The notes: generated by a model not told the origin, from the sequence alone. A stretch of 64,000 nucleotides of DNA from JAXMEQ01 sp046348225 (GCA_046348225.1 JAXMEQ010000010.1:62001-126000); one strand, 5' to 3'. Positions 50,731 to 59,395 are shown, counted from the first letter of the stretch. Translations and numbers: made by a program.

Positions 50731-51875
50731 CAGCGGTCGATCGCGGCGCTGCCAATGCTGCCGCGGTACCACTCGTGAAAGTGCTGCATGCCGTCTTCCA
50801 TGGGGCTCTGGTAAGGGCCGGTCTCGTTGTCACCGCGTTTGAGCAGCGCCAGCCGGCCGGCGTCCATGCGTTCGGCGATCTCGTCATCCTCCACGCAGGT
50901 TTCCATGTAGGCGGCCTGCTGGGCTTCCACGAACTCGCGCTCGAACGCGGCGATCTCCTCGGGGTAGTAGAACTCCACCATGTTCAGCGTCTTTTGCGGG
51001 CTGATCGGGTGCAGCGTGGACACCGTCAGCACATGCGGGTACCACTCCACCATGATGTGCGGGTAGTAGGTGAGCCAGATGGCGCCGTACTTCGGCGGCT
51101 CGCCGTTGCGGTACTGCAGCAGCGCCTGCTGCCAGCGCTCGTAGACCGGGCTGCCCGCCTTGCCCAGCCGGTTGGCGACACCCACGGTCTGCACCGAATA
51201 GTGTTCCTTGAACTCCCAGCGCAGGTCTTCACAGGTGACGAAACTGCCCAGCCCCGGATGGAACGGGCCGACGTGGTAGTCCTCCAGATACACCTCGATG
51301 AAGGTCTTCCAGTTGTAGTTGCACTCATGCATCTCCACGCGGTCCAGCACCATGCCGGTGAAGTCGAGTTCGGCGCGCGGGCCCATGTTGGCCAGGTCGG
51401 CGGCAATGTCGCGGCCGTTGTCCTCGAACAGCAGCCCGTTCCATTCGCGAAGGCCGTAGTTGCGCAGGTTCAGGCAGGGGTCCTGTGCGAAATGCGGCGC
51501 CCCCAGCAGGCTGCCGGCCGGCGCGTGCTGGCCGGCGCTGTAGGTCCAGCGGTGCAGCGGACAGACGATGTTGCCCCCCGAGCCCGGGCGCTCGTTCACC
51601 GAGCCGCGGCCGCGCAGGATGACCGCCTGCCGGTGCCGGCAGACGTTCGAGATGAGCTCGACCCCCTGGGGCGTGCGTACCAGGGCGCGGCCTTCGCCTT
51701 CCTGGGGCAGGGCATAGAAGTCGCCCACCTGGGGCACCGACAGCTGGTGCCCCACATAGCGGGGCCCGCGCTGGAAGAGGAGGTCGCGCTCACGCCGGAA
51801 CAGCGCCTCATCGAAGTAACTGGAAACTGGTAGTTGGCTTGTGGCCTGCTGCAGTTGAAGACTTAAATCAGACAT
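50730..51875 (-). CDS. Rieske non-heme iron oxygenase, large subunit
   Basis: A 381-residue aromatic-ring-hydroxylating-type oxygenase. The Rieske [2Fe-2S] ligands are Cys79-x-His81 and Cys105-x2-His108. The mononuclear iron site is in NWKTFIEVYLEDYHVGPFH (about 188-206; His201 and His206), with a C-terminal carboxylate. It needs a separate reductase, absent here. It resembles the single-component RO group acting on aromatics, choline/carnitine-like or other substrates. First gene of the four-gene unit. Confidence 0.88.
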   Translation of the reverse strand: MSDLSLQLQQATSQLPVSSYFDEALFRRERDLLFQRGPRYVGHQLSVPQVGDFYALPQEGEGRALVRTPQGVELISNVCRHRQAVILRGRGSVNERPGSGGNIVCPLHRWTYSAGQHAPAGSLLGAPHFAQDPCLNLRNYGLREWNGLLFEDNGRDIAADLANMGPRAELDFTGMVLDRVEMHECNYNWKTFIEVYLEDYHVGPFHPGLGSFVTCEDLRWEFKEHYSVQTVGVANRLGKAGSPVYERWQQALLQYRNGEPPKYGAIWLTYYPHIMVEWYPHVLTVSTLHPISPQKTLNMVEFYYPEEIAAFEREFVEAQQAAYMETCVEDDEIAERMDAGRLALLKRGDNETGPYQSPMEDGMQHFHEWYRGSIGSAAIDR

Positions 51876-52049
51876 AACGTCCTGACCTAGAGACTCCCCC
51901 TATGAAGGGGCAGGGTAAGCGCTTTATCCGTGGACTGGCGCGGTATTGGGAACGGGGGTCCGGCCGGGCCGGAGAGGGGAAACGGATTGTACCCCCGCTG
52001 CTGCGCGGGCACCGCCTAAAATCCCGGCTTTACACCCACCGAGCCATTC

Positions 52050-52292
52050 ATGCCCAAGGCGCCCCCTCCCGCAAGCCCCGCTCCCCTTCCTGCCAGCTAC
52101 GAGGCCGCGCTGGAAGAACTGGAGCAGCTGGTCAACCGCATCGAGTCGGGCCAGATGCCGCTGGAGCAGCTGCTGTCGGGTTACCAGCGTGGCGCCGAAT
52201 TGCTCAAGTTCTGCCGCGACCGGCTGGAAGCGGTGGAGTCGCAGATCAAGGTGCTGGACGATGGGGCCCTCAAACCGTGGATGCAGGAGTGA
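52050..52292 (+). CDS. xseB: Exodeoxyribonuclease VII small subunit
   Basis: An 80-residue XseB with the coiled-coil core SYEAALEELEQLVNRIESGQ (about 16-35) and LEQLLSGYQRGAELLKFCRD. It assembles with XseA to degrade single-stranded DNA. Its stop overlaps the GTG start of ispA by 4 bp (GTGA). The conserved order xseB-ispA-dxs follows. Confidence 0.95.
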   Translation: MPKAPPPASPAPLPASYEAALEELEQLVNRIESGQMPLEQLLSGYQRGAELLKFCRDRLEAVESQIKVLDDGALKPWMQE

Positions 52293-53188
52293 GCGCGGTG
52301 CCGGCGCTGGACCTGGCAGGCTGGGCCCGCGAGCGGCTGGCGCGGGTGGAGCGGGCCCTCACGCAGTGGGTGGCGGGCGACGCACCCGCCGGGCTGGGCG
52401 AGGCCATGCGGTACGCGGTGCTGGACGGTGGCAAGCGGTTGCGGCCTCTGCTGGTGCTGGCGGCGGCCGAAGCCGTTGAAGGCAACGCCGAAGCCGCGCT
52501 GCGCGCGGCCTGCGCCGTCGAGCTGATCCACGCCTACTCGCTGGTGCATGACGACATGCCCTGCATGGACAACGACGTGCTGCGCCGTGGCAAGCCCACG
52601 GTCCACGTGAAATTCGGCGAGGCCCAGGCCCTGCTGGCGGGGGACGCGCTGCAGGCGCTGGCCTTCGAGCTGCTGGTGCCCGAAGGCGACGCGGTCCCGG
52701 CCGCCATGCAGGCCACGCTGTGCCGGCTGCTGGCACGGGCCGCCGGCAGTTCGGGCATGGCGGGCGGGCAGGCGATTGACCTCGCCAGCGTGGGCCTGGC
52801 ACTCACGGAAGACCAGCTGCGCGGCATGCACCGGCTGAAAACCGGGGCGCTGCTGCAAGGCAGCGTGCTGATGGGCGCTGCCTGTGGCAATGCCACGGAG
52901 GCGGCAGCGACGGCGCTGTCGCACTACGGGGCCGCGATGGGGCTGGCGTTCCAGGTGGTGGACGACATCCTGGACGTGACGGCCGACTCCGCCACCCTCG
53001 GCAAGACGGCCGGCAAGGACGCGGCCCAGGACAAACCCACCTATGTCTCGCTCATGGGGCTGGAGCCTTCGCGGGCCCTGGCCCGCGCGCTGCATGCGCA
53101 GGCGACGGCGGCGCTGGAGGCCAGCGCCCTGCGCGACACCCGTGCGCTACGCGCACTTGCCGACATGGTGGTCAACAGGAACAATTAG
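52289..53188 (+). CDS. ispA: Farnesyl/geranyl diphosphate synthase
   Basis: A 299-residue short-chain polyprenyl synthetase. First Asp-rich motif in LVHDDMPCMDNDVLRRGKPT (about 86-105), second in FQVVDDILDVT (about 222-232). The two residues between the Asp clusters of the first motif are typical of bacterial FPP synthases. It condenses IPP with DMAPP/GPP. GTG start at 52289, chosen for the GTGA overlap with xseB and the standard N-terminus. It is 2 bp upstream of dxs. Confidence 0.93.
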   Translation: MSAVPALDLAGWARERLARVERALTQWVAGDAPAGLGEAMRYAVLDGGKRLRPLLVLAAAEAVEGNAEAALRAACAVELIHAYSLVHDDMPCMDNDVLRRGKPTVHVKFGEAQALLAGDALQALAFELLVPEGDAVPAAMQATLCRLLARAAGSSGMAGGQAIDLASVGLALTEDQLRGMHRLKTGALLQGSVLMGAACGNATEAAATALSHYGAAMGLAFQVVDDILDVTADSATLGKTAGKDAAQDKPTYVSLMGLEPSRALARALHAQATAALEASALRDTRALRALADMVVNRNN

Positions 53189-53190
53189 GC

Positions 53191-55077
53191 ATGGCATCTC
53201 TGCTGGAAACAATCAACGGCCCCGCGGACCTGCGCAAGCTGCCGCGGGCGCAGCTCGCCACCGTGGCCGACGAGCTGCGCAGCTACCTGCTGCACAGCGT
53301 GGCGCGCACCGGCGGGCACCTCAGCTCCAACCTGGGCACGGTGGAGCTCACGGTGGCGCTTCACTACGTCTTCAGCACGCCCCACGACCGGCTGGTCTGG
53401 GACGTGGGGCACCAGACCTACCCGCACAAGATCCTGACGGGGCGGCGTGACCGCATGGGGACGCTGCGCCAGCTGGGCGGTCTGTCGGGATTCCCGCGCC
53501 GCGACGAAAGCGAGTACGACACCTTTGGCACCGCCCATTCGTCCACCAGCATTTCGGCTGCGCTGGGCATGGCGCTGGCGGCAAAGCAGAAGGGCGAAGA
53601 CCGCCATGCCGTTGCCATCATCGGCGACGGCGCCATGAGCGCGGGCATGGCGTTCGAGGCGCTGAACAACGCCGGCGTGGCCGACTGCAAGCTGCTGGTC
53701 ATCCTCAACGACAACGACATGTCGATCAGCCCGCCGGTCGGCGCGCTCAACCGCTACCTGGCCCAGCTCATGAGCGGCCAGTTCTACGCTGCAGCCAAGA
53801 ACGTGGGCAAGCAGGTGCTCAAGCCGGTGCCGCCGCTGTTCGAGCTGGCCAAGCGCTTCGAGCAGCAGGCCAAGGGCATGGTGGTGCCCGCCACGCTGTT
53901 CGAGAAGTTCGGTTTCAACTACATCGGTCCGATCGACGGGCACGACCTTGAGTCGCTGGTCCCCACGCTGGAGAACATCAAGCACCTCAAGGGCCCCCAG
54001 TTCCTGCATGTGGTCACGCGCAAGGGGCAGGGCTACAAGCTGGCCGAGGCCGACCCGATTGCCTACCACGGCCCGGGCAAGTTTGATCCGGCCGTCGGCC
54101 TGGTCAAGCCGGCGGCGCCGGCGCTGCCGACCTTCACCCAGGTCTTTGGCCAGTGGCTGTGCGACATGGCCGCGCAGGACGAACGGCTGGTGGGCATCAC
54201 GCCGGCCATGCGCGAAGGCTCCGGCATGGTGGAGTTCGAAAAGCGCTTCCCCGGCCGGTACTACGACGTCGGCATCGCCGAGCAGCACGCGGTGACGTTT
54301 GCCGCCGGGCTGGCCTGCGAAGGGCTCAAGCCCGTGGTGGCCATCTACTCCACCTTCCTGCAGCGGGGCTATGACCAGCTCATCCATGATGTGGCCCTGC
54401 AGAACCTGCCTGTGGTGTTCGCACTGGACCGTGCGGGTCTGGTAGGGGCGGACGGCGCAACGCATGCGGGCGCCTACGACATTCCTTACCTGCGCTGCGT
54501 CCCGAACATGGCGCTGGCCTGCCCCGCCGACGAGCGTGAATGCCGCGCCCTGCTGAGCACCGCATTTGCACAGAACCACCCGGTGGCCGTGCGCTACCCG
54601 CGCGGGGCGGGTGCCGGGGTTGCTGCGGGCACCGACCTGGAGCCGTTGCCCTACGGCAAGGGCGAAGTACGGCGCCAGGGGCGGGGCGTGGCCATCCTCG
54701 CCTTCGGCACGCTTTTGTATCCGGCACTCAAGGCGGCCGAGGCCCTGGACGCGACCGTCGTCAACATGCGCTGGGCCAAGCCGCTGGACGAGGCGTTGCT
54801 GCTGCAGGTCGCAGCGCAGCATGAAGCACTGGTGACGCTGGAAGAGGGCGCCGTCATGGGGGGCGCAGGCAGCGCTGTCACCGAGGCGCTGAACGCGGCG
54901 GGTGTCACACGGCCGGTGTTGCAGCTGGGCCTGCGCGACGAGTTCATCGAGCATGGGGATCCGGCCAGGCTGCTGGCCATGCAGGGGCTGGACGCGGCCG
55001 GCATCGAGGCTTCCATTCGTGCGCGCTTCACCAGCCCGGGTGAACAGGCCCGGCCTGGCCTCAAGGTCGTTGGCTGA
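53191..55077 (+). CDS. dxs: 1-deoxy-D-xylulose-5-phosphate synthase
   Basis: A 628-residue thiamine-diphosphate enzyme catalysing the first step of the MEP pathway (pyruvate + glyceraldehyde 3-phosphate). HLSSNLGTVELTVALHYVF, DVGHQTYPHKILTGRRD, the ThDP motif IGDGAMSAGMAFEALN, and the transketolase-C-like part FDVGIAEQHAVTFAAGLA-type motif (here YDVGIAEQHAVTFAAGLA) are present. Length and all domains are normal. Together with ispA it supplies isoprenoid precursors. Confidence 0.97.
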   Translation: MASLLETINGPADLRKLPRAQLATVADELRSYLLHSVARTGGHLSSNLGTVELTVALHYVFSTPHDRLVWDVGHQTYPHKILTGRRDRMGTLRQLGGLSGFPRRDESEYDTFGTAHSSTSISAALGMALAAKQKGEDRHAVAIIGDGAMSAGMAFEALNNAGVADCKLLVILNDNDMSISPPVGALNRYLAQLMSGQFYAAAKNVGKQVLKPVPPLFELAKRFEQQAKGMVVPATLFEKFGFNYIGPIDGHDLESLVPTLENIKHLKGPQFLHVVTRKGQGYKLAEADPIAYHGPGKFDPAVGLVKPAAPALPTFTQVFGQWLCDMAAQDERLVGITPAMREGSGMVEFEKRFPGRYYDVGIAEQHAVTFAAGLACEGLKPVVAIYSTFLQRGYDQLIHDVALQNLPVVFALDRAGLVGADGATHAGAYDIPYLRCVPNMALACPADERECRALLSTAFAQNHPVAVRYPRGAGAGVAAGTDLEPLPYGKGEVRRQGRGVAILAFGTLLYPALKAAEALDATVVNMRWAKPLDEALLLQVAAQHEALVTLEEGAVMGGAGSAVTEALNAAGVTRPVLQLGLRDEFIEHGDPARLLAMQGLDAAGIEASIRARFTSPGEQARPGLKVVG

Positions 55078-55089
55078 AGCGGGCGGGCG

Positions 55090-55104
55090 GCGCCGCTGCG
55101 GCGC
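55090..55104 (+). terminator. Weak hairpin after dxs
   Basis: GCGCCGC (55090-55096) and GCGGCGC (55098-55104) can pair with a minimal loop, followed by GTTTGC. Only three T, so termination would be weak. Confidence 0.35.
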
Positions 55105-55137
55105 GTTTGCTGACAGCAGGCTGAATGCTAATGCTTT

Positions 55138-55222
55138 ACGGGTATTTCTCAAGGGAAAACCCGTGAGGGCTTAAGTGTTCGCCTTCCTAGAATGACGGCT
55201 GATTTGACAACTTTAAGTTGTC
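55138..55222 (+). promoter_or_regulatory. Promoter/operator region of the TRAP binding-protein gene
   Basis: ACGGGT-A-TTTC (55138-55148) can pair with GAAA-ACCCGT (55155-55164) around the bulged A. TAGAAT (55188-55193) is a -10-like hexamer without a good -35, so an activator may bind the upstream repeat. Downstream, GACAACTT-T-AAGTTGTC (55206-55222) is a perfect palindrome within the expected leader and overlaps a TTGACA (55204-55209). Confidence 0.45.
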
Positions 55223-55274
55223 CCAAATCTGACTCGCCAACTCTGTTTTTCTGATCCATTCGAGGAGCTAACAC

Positions 55275-56354
55275 ATGGACCGTCGTTCCCTAATCAAAAA
55301 TGCCGGCATCGCCGGCGTGCTGGCCGCTGGTGTTGCACCGGCAGTGCATGCACAGGCCGCCATCCGCTGGCGCCTGGCGTCGAGCTTCCCCAAGTCGCTC
55401 GACACCATCTTCGGCGCGGCTGAAGTGTTTGCCAACAAGGTCAAGGCCATGTCGGGCGGCAAGTTCGAGATTTCGGTTCACCCCGCTGGTGAACTGATGC
55501 CCGCGTTCGGCGTGGTCGACGGCGTGCAGAACGGCACCGTGGAAGCCGCGCACACCGCGCCCTACTACTTCTTCGGCAAGGACGAGTGCTTCGCCCTGGG
55601 TTGCGCCATTCCGTTCGGCCTGAACAGCCGCCAGATGACGGCCTGGATGTACGAAGGCAACGGCCTGAAGCTAATGCGCGAGTTCTACGCCAAGTACAAC
55701 ATCGTCAGTTTCCCGGGCGGCAATACGGGCGCGCAGATGGGCGGCTGGTTCCGCAAGGAAATCAAGTCGGTGGCCGACATGAAGGGCCTGAAGTTCCGCA
55801 TCGGTGGCTTCGGTGGCAAGGTGCTGGAGCGCCTGGGCACGGTGCCCCAGAACATTCCTGGCGGTGAAATCTATCAGGCCCTCGAAAAGGGCACGATCGA
55901 CGCCGCCGAGTGGGTGGGCCCGTACGACGACCAGAAGCTCGGCTTCAACAAGGTGGCGCCGTTCTACTACTACCCCGGTTTCTGGGAAGGCGGCCCCGAG
56001 CTCGACTTCTTCATCAACAACAAGGCCTTCGAAGCCCTGTCGCCCGAGAACAAGGCCATCGTCGAGGCGGCTGCCGCCGAGGCGCATGTCACCATGCAGG
56101 CCCGCTATGACGCACGCAACCCTGGCGCGCTCAAGCAGCTGGTGGGTGCCGGCACCAAGCTGCGTCCGTTCCCGAACGACGTGATGGCTGCCGCCTTCAA
56201 GTCGGCCATGGCCATCTATGACGAGCTGAGCGCCAAGAACGAAAACTGGAAGAAGATCTACGGCGACTACTCCAAGTTCCGTGCTGACCAGAACCTGTGG
56301 TTCCGCTTCACCGAAGCCACGTTCGACCGCTTCATGCAGTCGCAAAAGCTGTAA
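55275..56354 (+). CDS. TRAP transporter substrate-binding protein, TakP/DctP type
   Basis: A 359-residue periplasmic protein. MDRRSLIKNAGIAGVLAAGV is a twin-arginine-type signal ending HAQA. The mature part has MGGWFRKEI (Arg that holds the ligand carboxylate, about residue 158) and AEWVGPYDDQKLGF (about 213-226), as in TakP-like proteins for 2-oxo or 2-hydroxy monocarboxylates. Presumed to feed the DctQ/DctM permease encoded convergently at 56766-59171. GAGGAGCTAAC precedes the ATG. A strong terminator follows. Confidence 0.9.
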   Translation: MDRRSLIKNAGIAGVLAAGVAPAVHAQAAIRWRLASSFPKSLDTIFGAAEVFANKVKAMSGGKFEISVHPAGELMPAFGVVDGVQNGTVEAAHTAPYYFFGKDECFALGCAIPFGLNSRQMTAWMYEGNGLKLMREFYAKYNIVSFPGGNTGAQMGGWFRKEIKSVADMKGLKFRIGGFGGKVLERLGTVPQNIPGGEIYQALEKGTIDAAEWVGPYDDQKLGFNKVAPFYYYPGFWEGGPELDFFINNKAFEALSPENKAIVEAAAAEAHVTMQARYDARNPGALKQLVGAGTKLRPFPNDVMAAAFKSAMAIYDELSAKNENWKKIYGDYSKFRADQNLWFRFTEATFDRFMQSQKL

Positions 56355-56379
56355 TCAGCCCGACGTTTCTTCATGCTCA

Positions 56380-56409
56380 GGCCGCGCGGCAACGCGCGGC
56401 CTTTTTTTT
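56380..56409 (+). terminator. Intrinsic terminator after the TRAP binding-protein gene
   Basis: GGCCGCGC (56380-56387) pairs with GCGCGGCC (56394-56401), loop of 6, then eight T. Confidence 0.9.
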
Positions 56410-56722
56410 GGCCTGCGGCTGCGCGCCGGCGAGGAAGGCAGCGACCGCGGCCGTCATGCCCGGGTCGCGGGTGGCGGGCGTGCCCGGGTGACGTGGGCAC
56501 AAGGTTGCCGCGGCACCCGCGGCGATGCCAGCCCCCGGCGCTTGCTGCGCACGACCCCCTGGAGGGCGGTGCTCCCGTCAGATCGGGACGATGATCAATT
56601 GCCCTGCGCCAGGGCGTGTGGAGGGCGGTGTCGGGGGCGTACAGGCCGTGGGTCACCCCGGATCGGCACGCGTCACCTGGCCCATGCAGCCGTACGAGCT
56701 CGACAGGGGGGTCAGCCAGGGC
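56410..56722. other. Intergenic stretch without a convincing gene
   Basis: About 313 GC-rich bases between two terminators. Open frames exist on both strands but show no start site or recognisable domain. A piece at about 56538-56580 (GCGCTTGCTGCGCACGACCC then CCTGGAGG) looks like an intergenic motif I recall from Burkholderiales. The minus-strand frame at about 56405-56470 (GMTAAVAAFLAGAQPQAKK) reads like a protein C-terminus and could be the remnant of a lost gene. Confidence 0.4.
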
Positions 56723-56753
56723 AAAAAAAAGCCGGGCCATGGCCCGGCTTTTT
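56723..56753. terminator. Bidirectional terminator for the TRAP permease operon
   Basis: Eight A, then GCCGGGCC-AT-GGCCCGGC (56731-56748), then TTTTT. It serves the minus-strand dctM gene ending at 56766 and any plus-strand read-through. Confidence 0.85.
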
Positions 56754-56765
56754 CCGCTTCCGCGT

Positions 56766-58544
56766 TTACTTCTTGTTGGCGTCCTTGAACAGGTCGTCAA
56801 TGTTCTGCTGCTCCTGCTCGGCGGCCTTGCTGTCGCCCGCCGCGCCAGGAAGGGCCCCGGGCTTGAGCGGGTCCGCTGCGCCGCCGGGCATGGCGTCCGG
56901 CGACATCTGCTCAAGCTGCGTGGCAGCCTTGTTCAGGTCTACCTTGACGTCCTTGTCCAGGCCGCCGGTCACCAGCGCCGGGAAGGCAATCACCAGGCCC
57001 ACCATGATGATCTGGATCACCACGAACGGCACGGCACCCCAGTAGATCTGCATGGTCGTCACGGGCTGCACCAGCGCCTTGGTGACCTTGTCGGTGTATT
57101 CCTTCATGGGCGCCACGCTGCGCAGGTAGAACAGCGCGAAGCCGAACGGCGGGTGCATGAACGAGGTCTGCATGTTCACCGCCAGCAGCACGCCGAACCA
57201 GATCAGGTCGATGCCCAGCTTCTCGGCCACCGGGGCCAGCAGCGGCACCACGATGAACGACAGCTCGAAGAAGTCCAGGAAGAAGGCCAGCACGAAGATC
57301 AGGATGTTGACCACGATCAGGAAGCCCAGCTGGCCGCCCGGCAGCCCGCTCAGCAGGTGCTCCACCCACTTGGCGCCGTCCACACCCTGGAACACCAGGC
57401 TGAAGATGGTCGAACCGATCAGGATGAACACCACGAAACACGACAGCTTGGTCGTGACGTTCAGCGCCTGCTTGAGCAGCGCAAAGCTCAGGCGCTTGCG
57501 GGCCATCGCCATCGCAAAGGCACCCAGTGCCCCCATGGCGCCGCCTTCGGTCGGGGTGGCGATGCCCAGGAAGATGGTACCCAGCACCAGGAAGATCAGC
57601 AGCAGCGGCGGGATCAGCACGAAGGTGACGCGCTCGGCCATCCGCGACAGCAGGCCCAGCCGGGTGACCTTGTTGATGACGGCGATCACAAAGGCCAGCA
57701 GCACGCCGGCACACATGGCGACAACAATGGTTTCGTCTGTGGCGACCGTGGTGACCTCGGTCTTCTTCCACCAGCTCACGACCTGCGCGTAGTTCTTGCC
57801 GAGCGCTACGGCGGCGGCTGTGGACACGATGGTCAGCAGCAGCAGCGAGGGCAGGCCCGAGGAGCCGTTGGCCTCGCGGTAGGTACGCGCTTCGGGCGGC
57901 AGGGCCGGCACCCACTTGGGCTTGAAGATCGCCAGCAGGATCACGTAGCCCACATACAGGCCGGTGAGCACAAAGCCGGGGATGAAGGCGCCCTTGTACA
58001 TGTCGCCCACGCTGCGGCCCATCTGGTCCGCCAGAATGATCAGCACCAGCGACGGCGGGATGATCTGCGCCAGCGTGCCGGACGCTGCAATCACGCCGGA
58101 AGCCAGCCGCCGGTCATAGCCGTAGCGCAGCATGATGGGCAGCGAAATCAGGCCCATGGAGATCACCGAGGCGGCCACCACCCCGGTGGTGGCGGCGAGC
58201 AGGGCGCCCACGAAGATCACGGCCAGCGCCAGGCCGCCGCGGATCGGGCCGAACAGCTGGCCGATGGTGTCGAGCAGGTCTTCTGCCATGCCGCTGCGCT
58301 CGAGGATCAGGCCCATCAGCGTGAAGAACGGAATGGCCAGCAGCGTGTCGTTCTGCATGATGCCGAAGATGCGCAGCGGCAGCGCCTGCAGCAGCGCCTC
58401 GGGCAGCACGCCGAGTTCGATGCCGATGAAGCCGAAGAACAGGCCGCACGCGCCAAGGCTGAAGGCCACCGGAAAGCCCAGCAGCAGGAAGATGACCAGC
58501 CCCGCGAACATGATCGGGGCGAGGTTGTGGGTAATGAGTTCCAT
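56766..58544 (-). CDS. TRAP transporter large permease
   Basis: A 592-residue DctM-family protein with more than twelve hydrophobic helices. It is about 160 residues longer than standard DctM (about 430): an extra segment of about 210-290, with WVPALPPEARTYREANG, a TM helix and a soluble stretch, splits the two halves, and the C-terminus carries an additional acidic Pro/Ala/Gln tail. Long forms occur in TRAP systems of Burkholderiales. It forms the permease with DctQ (15 bp upstream) for the TakP-like receptor. Confidence 0.9.
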   Translation of the reverse strand: MELITHNLAPIMFAGLVIFLLLGFPVAFSLGACGLFFGFIGIELGVLPEALLQALPLRIFGIMQNDTLLAIPFFTLMGLILERSGMAEDLLDTIGQLFGPIRGGLALAVIFVGALLAATTGVVAASVISMGLISLPIMLRYGYDRRLASGVIAASGTLAQIIPPSLVLIILADQMGRSVGDMYKGAFIPGFVLTGLYVGYVILLAIFKPKWVPALPPEARTYREANGSSGLPSLLLLTIVSTAAAVALGKNYAQVVSWWKKTEVTTVATDETIVVAMCAGVLLAFVIAVINKVTRLGLLSRMAERVTFVLIPPLLLIFLVLGTIFLGIATPTEGGAMGALGAFAMAMARKRLSFALLKQALNVTTKLSCFVVFILIGSTIFSLVFQGVDGAKWVEHLLSGLPGGQLGFLIVVNILIFVLAFFLDFFELSFIVVPLLAPVAEKLGIDLIWFGVLLAVNMQTSFMHPPFGFALFYLRSVAPMKEYTDKVTKALVQPVTTMQIYWGAVPFVVIQIIMVGLVIAFPALVTGGLDKDVKVDLNKAATQLEQMSPDAMPGGAADPLKPGALPGAAGDSKAAEQEQQNIDDLFKDANKK

Positions 58545-58559
58545 GTTGTTGTGCTCCGG

Positions 58560-59171
58560 TCAGGCGGCTTTGGCTTCGGCTTTCGCCTTTTCTTCAGCCA
58601 GGCGCTGGATGGCTTCTGCCAGCTCTTCTTCGGCCGTCTTTTCGATCTTCTTGACGGTCGGATCTTCAATCAGGCCCTGCAGGAAGGCCAGCCGCTTGAT
58701 GAGTTCCGATGCGCCCTGCAGCATCAGCAAGCCGAAGCCCAGCGGCATCATCAGGTACACCGGCCAGCGGATCAGGCCACCGGCGTTGGACGACATTTCG
58801 CCGGAGTTGAAGCCCTTCAGGAAGAACGGAATGCCGTACCAGAGGATGGCAAAGCACACCGGGGCCAGAAACACCACGAAGCCGAACACGTCGATCCAGA
58901 TCTGCGTGCGCTTGGGCAGGCGGCTGTGGATCACGTCGATCTTCACATGCTCGCCGTTGAGCAGCGTATAGCCTGCGGCGAGCATGAACGACGCGGCGAA
59001 CAGGTACCACTGCACTTCGAGGTAGGCGTTGGAACTCATGTCGAACGCCTTGCGGACAACCGCATTGACGCCGCTGATGACGGTGGAGGCGAGGATGAGC
59101 CAGATGACGTACTTGCCGATCTGGGTGTTCAGCCAGTCCACACCTTTCGAGAACTTCAATAACGCTTGCAT
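58560..59171 (-). CDS. TRAP transporter small permease
   Basis: A 203-residue DctQ-family protein with four hydrophobic helices (about 20-40, 55-75, 95-118 and 140-160) and the conserved motif LNGEHVKIDVIHSRLP. The C-terminal 50 residues are a highly charged Glu/Lys/Ala helix, longer than usual and probably a coiled coil. Start 59171 is chosen over upstream codons because MQALLKFSKGVDWLN has the standard N-terminal pattern and GGAGAC precedes it. Confidence 0.88.
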   Translation of the reverse strand: MQALLKFSKGVDWLNTQIGKYVIWLILASTVISGVNAVVRKAFDMSSNAYLEVQWYLFAASFMLAAGYTLLNGEHVKIDVIHSRLPKRTQIWIDVFGFVVFLAPVCFAILWYGIPFFLKGFNSGEMSSNAGGLIRWPVYLMMPLGFGLLMLQGASELIKRLAFLQGLIEDPTVKKIEKTAEEELAEAIQRLAEEKAKAEAKAA

Positions 59172-59208
59172 GATGTCTCCGGGAGATAAAAACCGTTTCT
59201 TGCGAGAA

Positions 59209-59249
59209 CACCCGGGGACCGCGCGTGCCACACGCAAGACAACCGGGTG
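59209..59249 (-). promoter_or_regulatory. Structured leader of the TRAP permease operon
   Basis: CACCCGG (59209-59215) pairs with CCGGGTG (59243-59249). Inside the loop GCGTG (59223-59227) pairs with CACGC (59231-59235). The nested stem lies 40-80 bases before the DctQ start. A TAGAAT-like -10 on the minus strand is at 59278-59283. Possible mRNA structure or operator. Confidence 0.35.
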
Positions 59250-59318
59250 CAATAAGCCAGAAGGATATAAGACGTAAATTCTAGAAGTCACTCTACAGAC
59301 AAGCTGACAGCAACGTGA

Positions 59319-59350
59319 CGGTACATGCCCTTACAACTCAGGGTTTGTAC
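59319..59350. repeat. Imperfect inverted repeat
   Basis: GGTACA-TG-CCCT (59319-59330) pairs with AGGG-TT-TGTACC (59339-59350) with a 2x2 mismatch. It is in the divergent region between the TRAP permease operon and the EgtB/SenA-like gene; role unknown. Confidence 0.3.
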
Positions 59351-59395
59351 CGGGGTGCCGTGCGGCGCCGGGAAGCGGGCGGCCGATAATGCTGC

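Noticed and set aside
53185..55152. A 655-codon minus-strand frame opposite dxs
   Set aside because: Antisense to a fully conserved Dxs, with shadow-frame composition.
55204..55232. TTGACA at 55204 as the -35 of the TRAP binding-protein promoter
   Set aside because: No acceptable -10 lies 15-19 bases downstream. The hexamer is probably just part of the palindrome at 55206-55222.
56616..59162. An 848-codon plus-strand frame opposite the TRAP permease genes
   Set aside because: Composition rich in His, Gln, Arg and Gly with no domain. It is the complement of clear DctM/DctQ membrane proteins.
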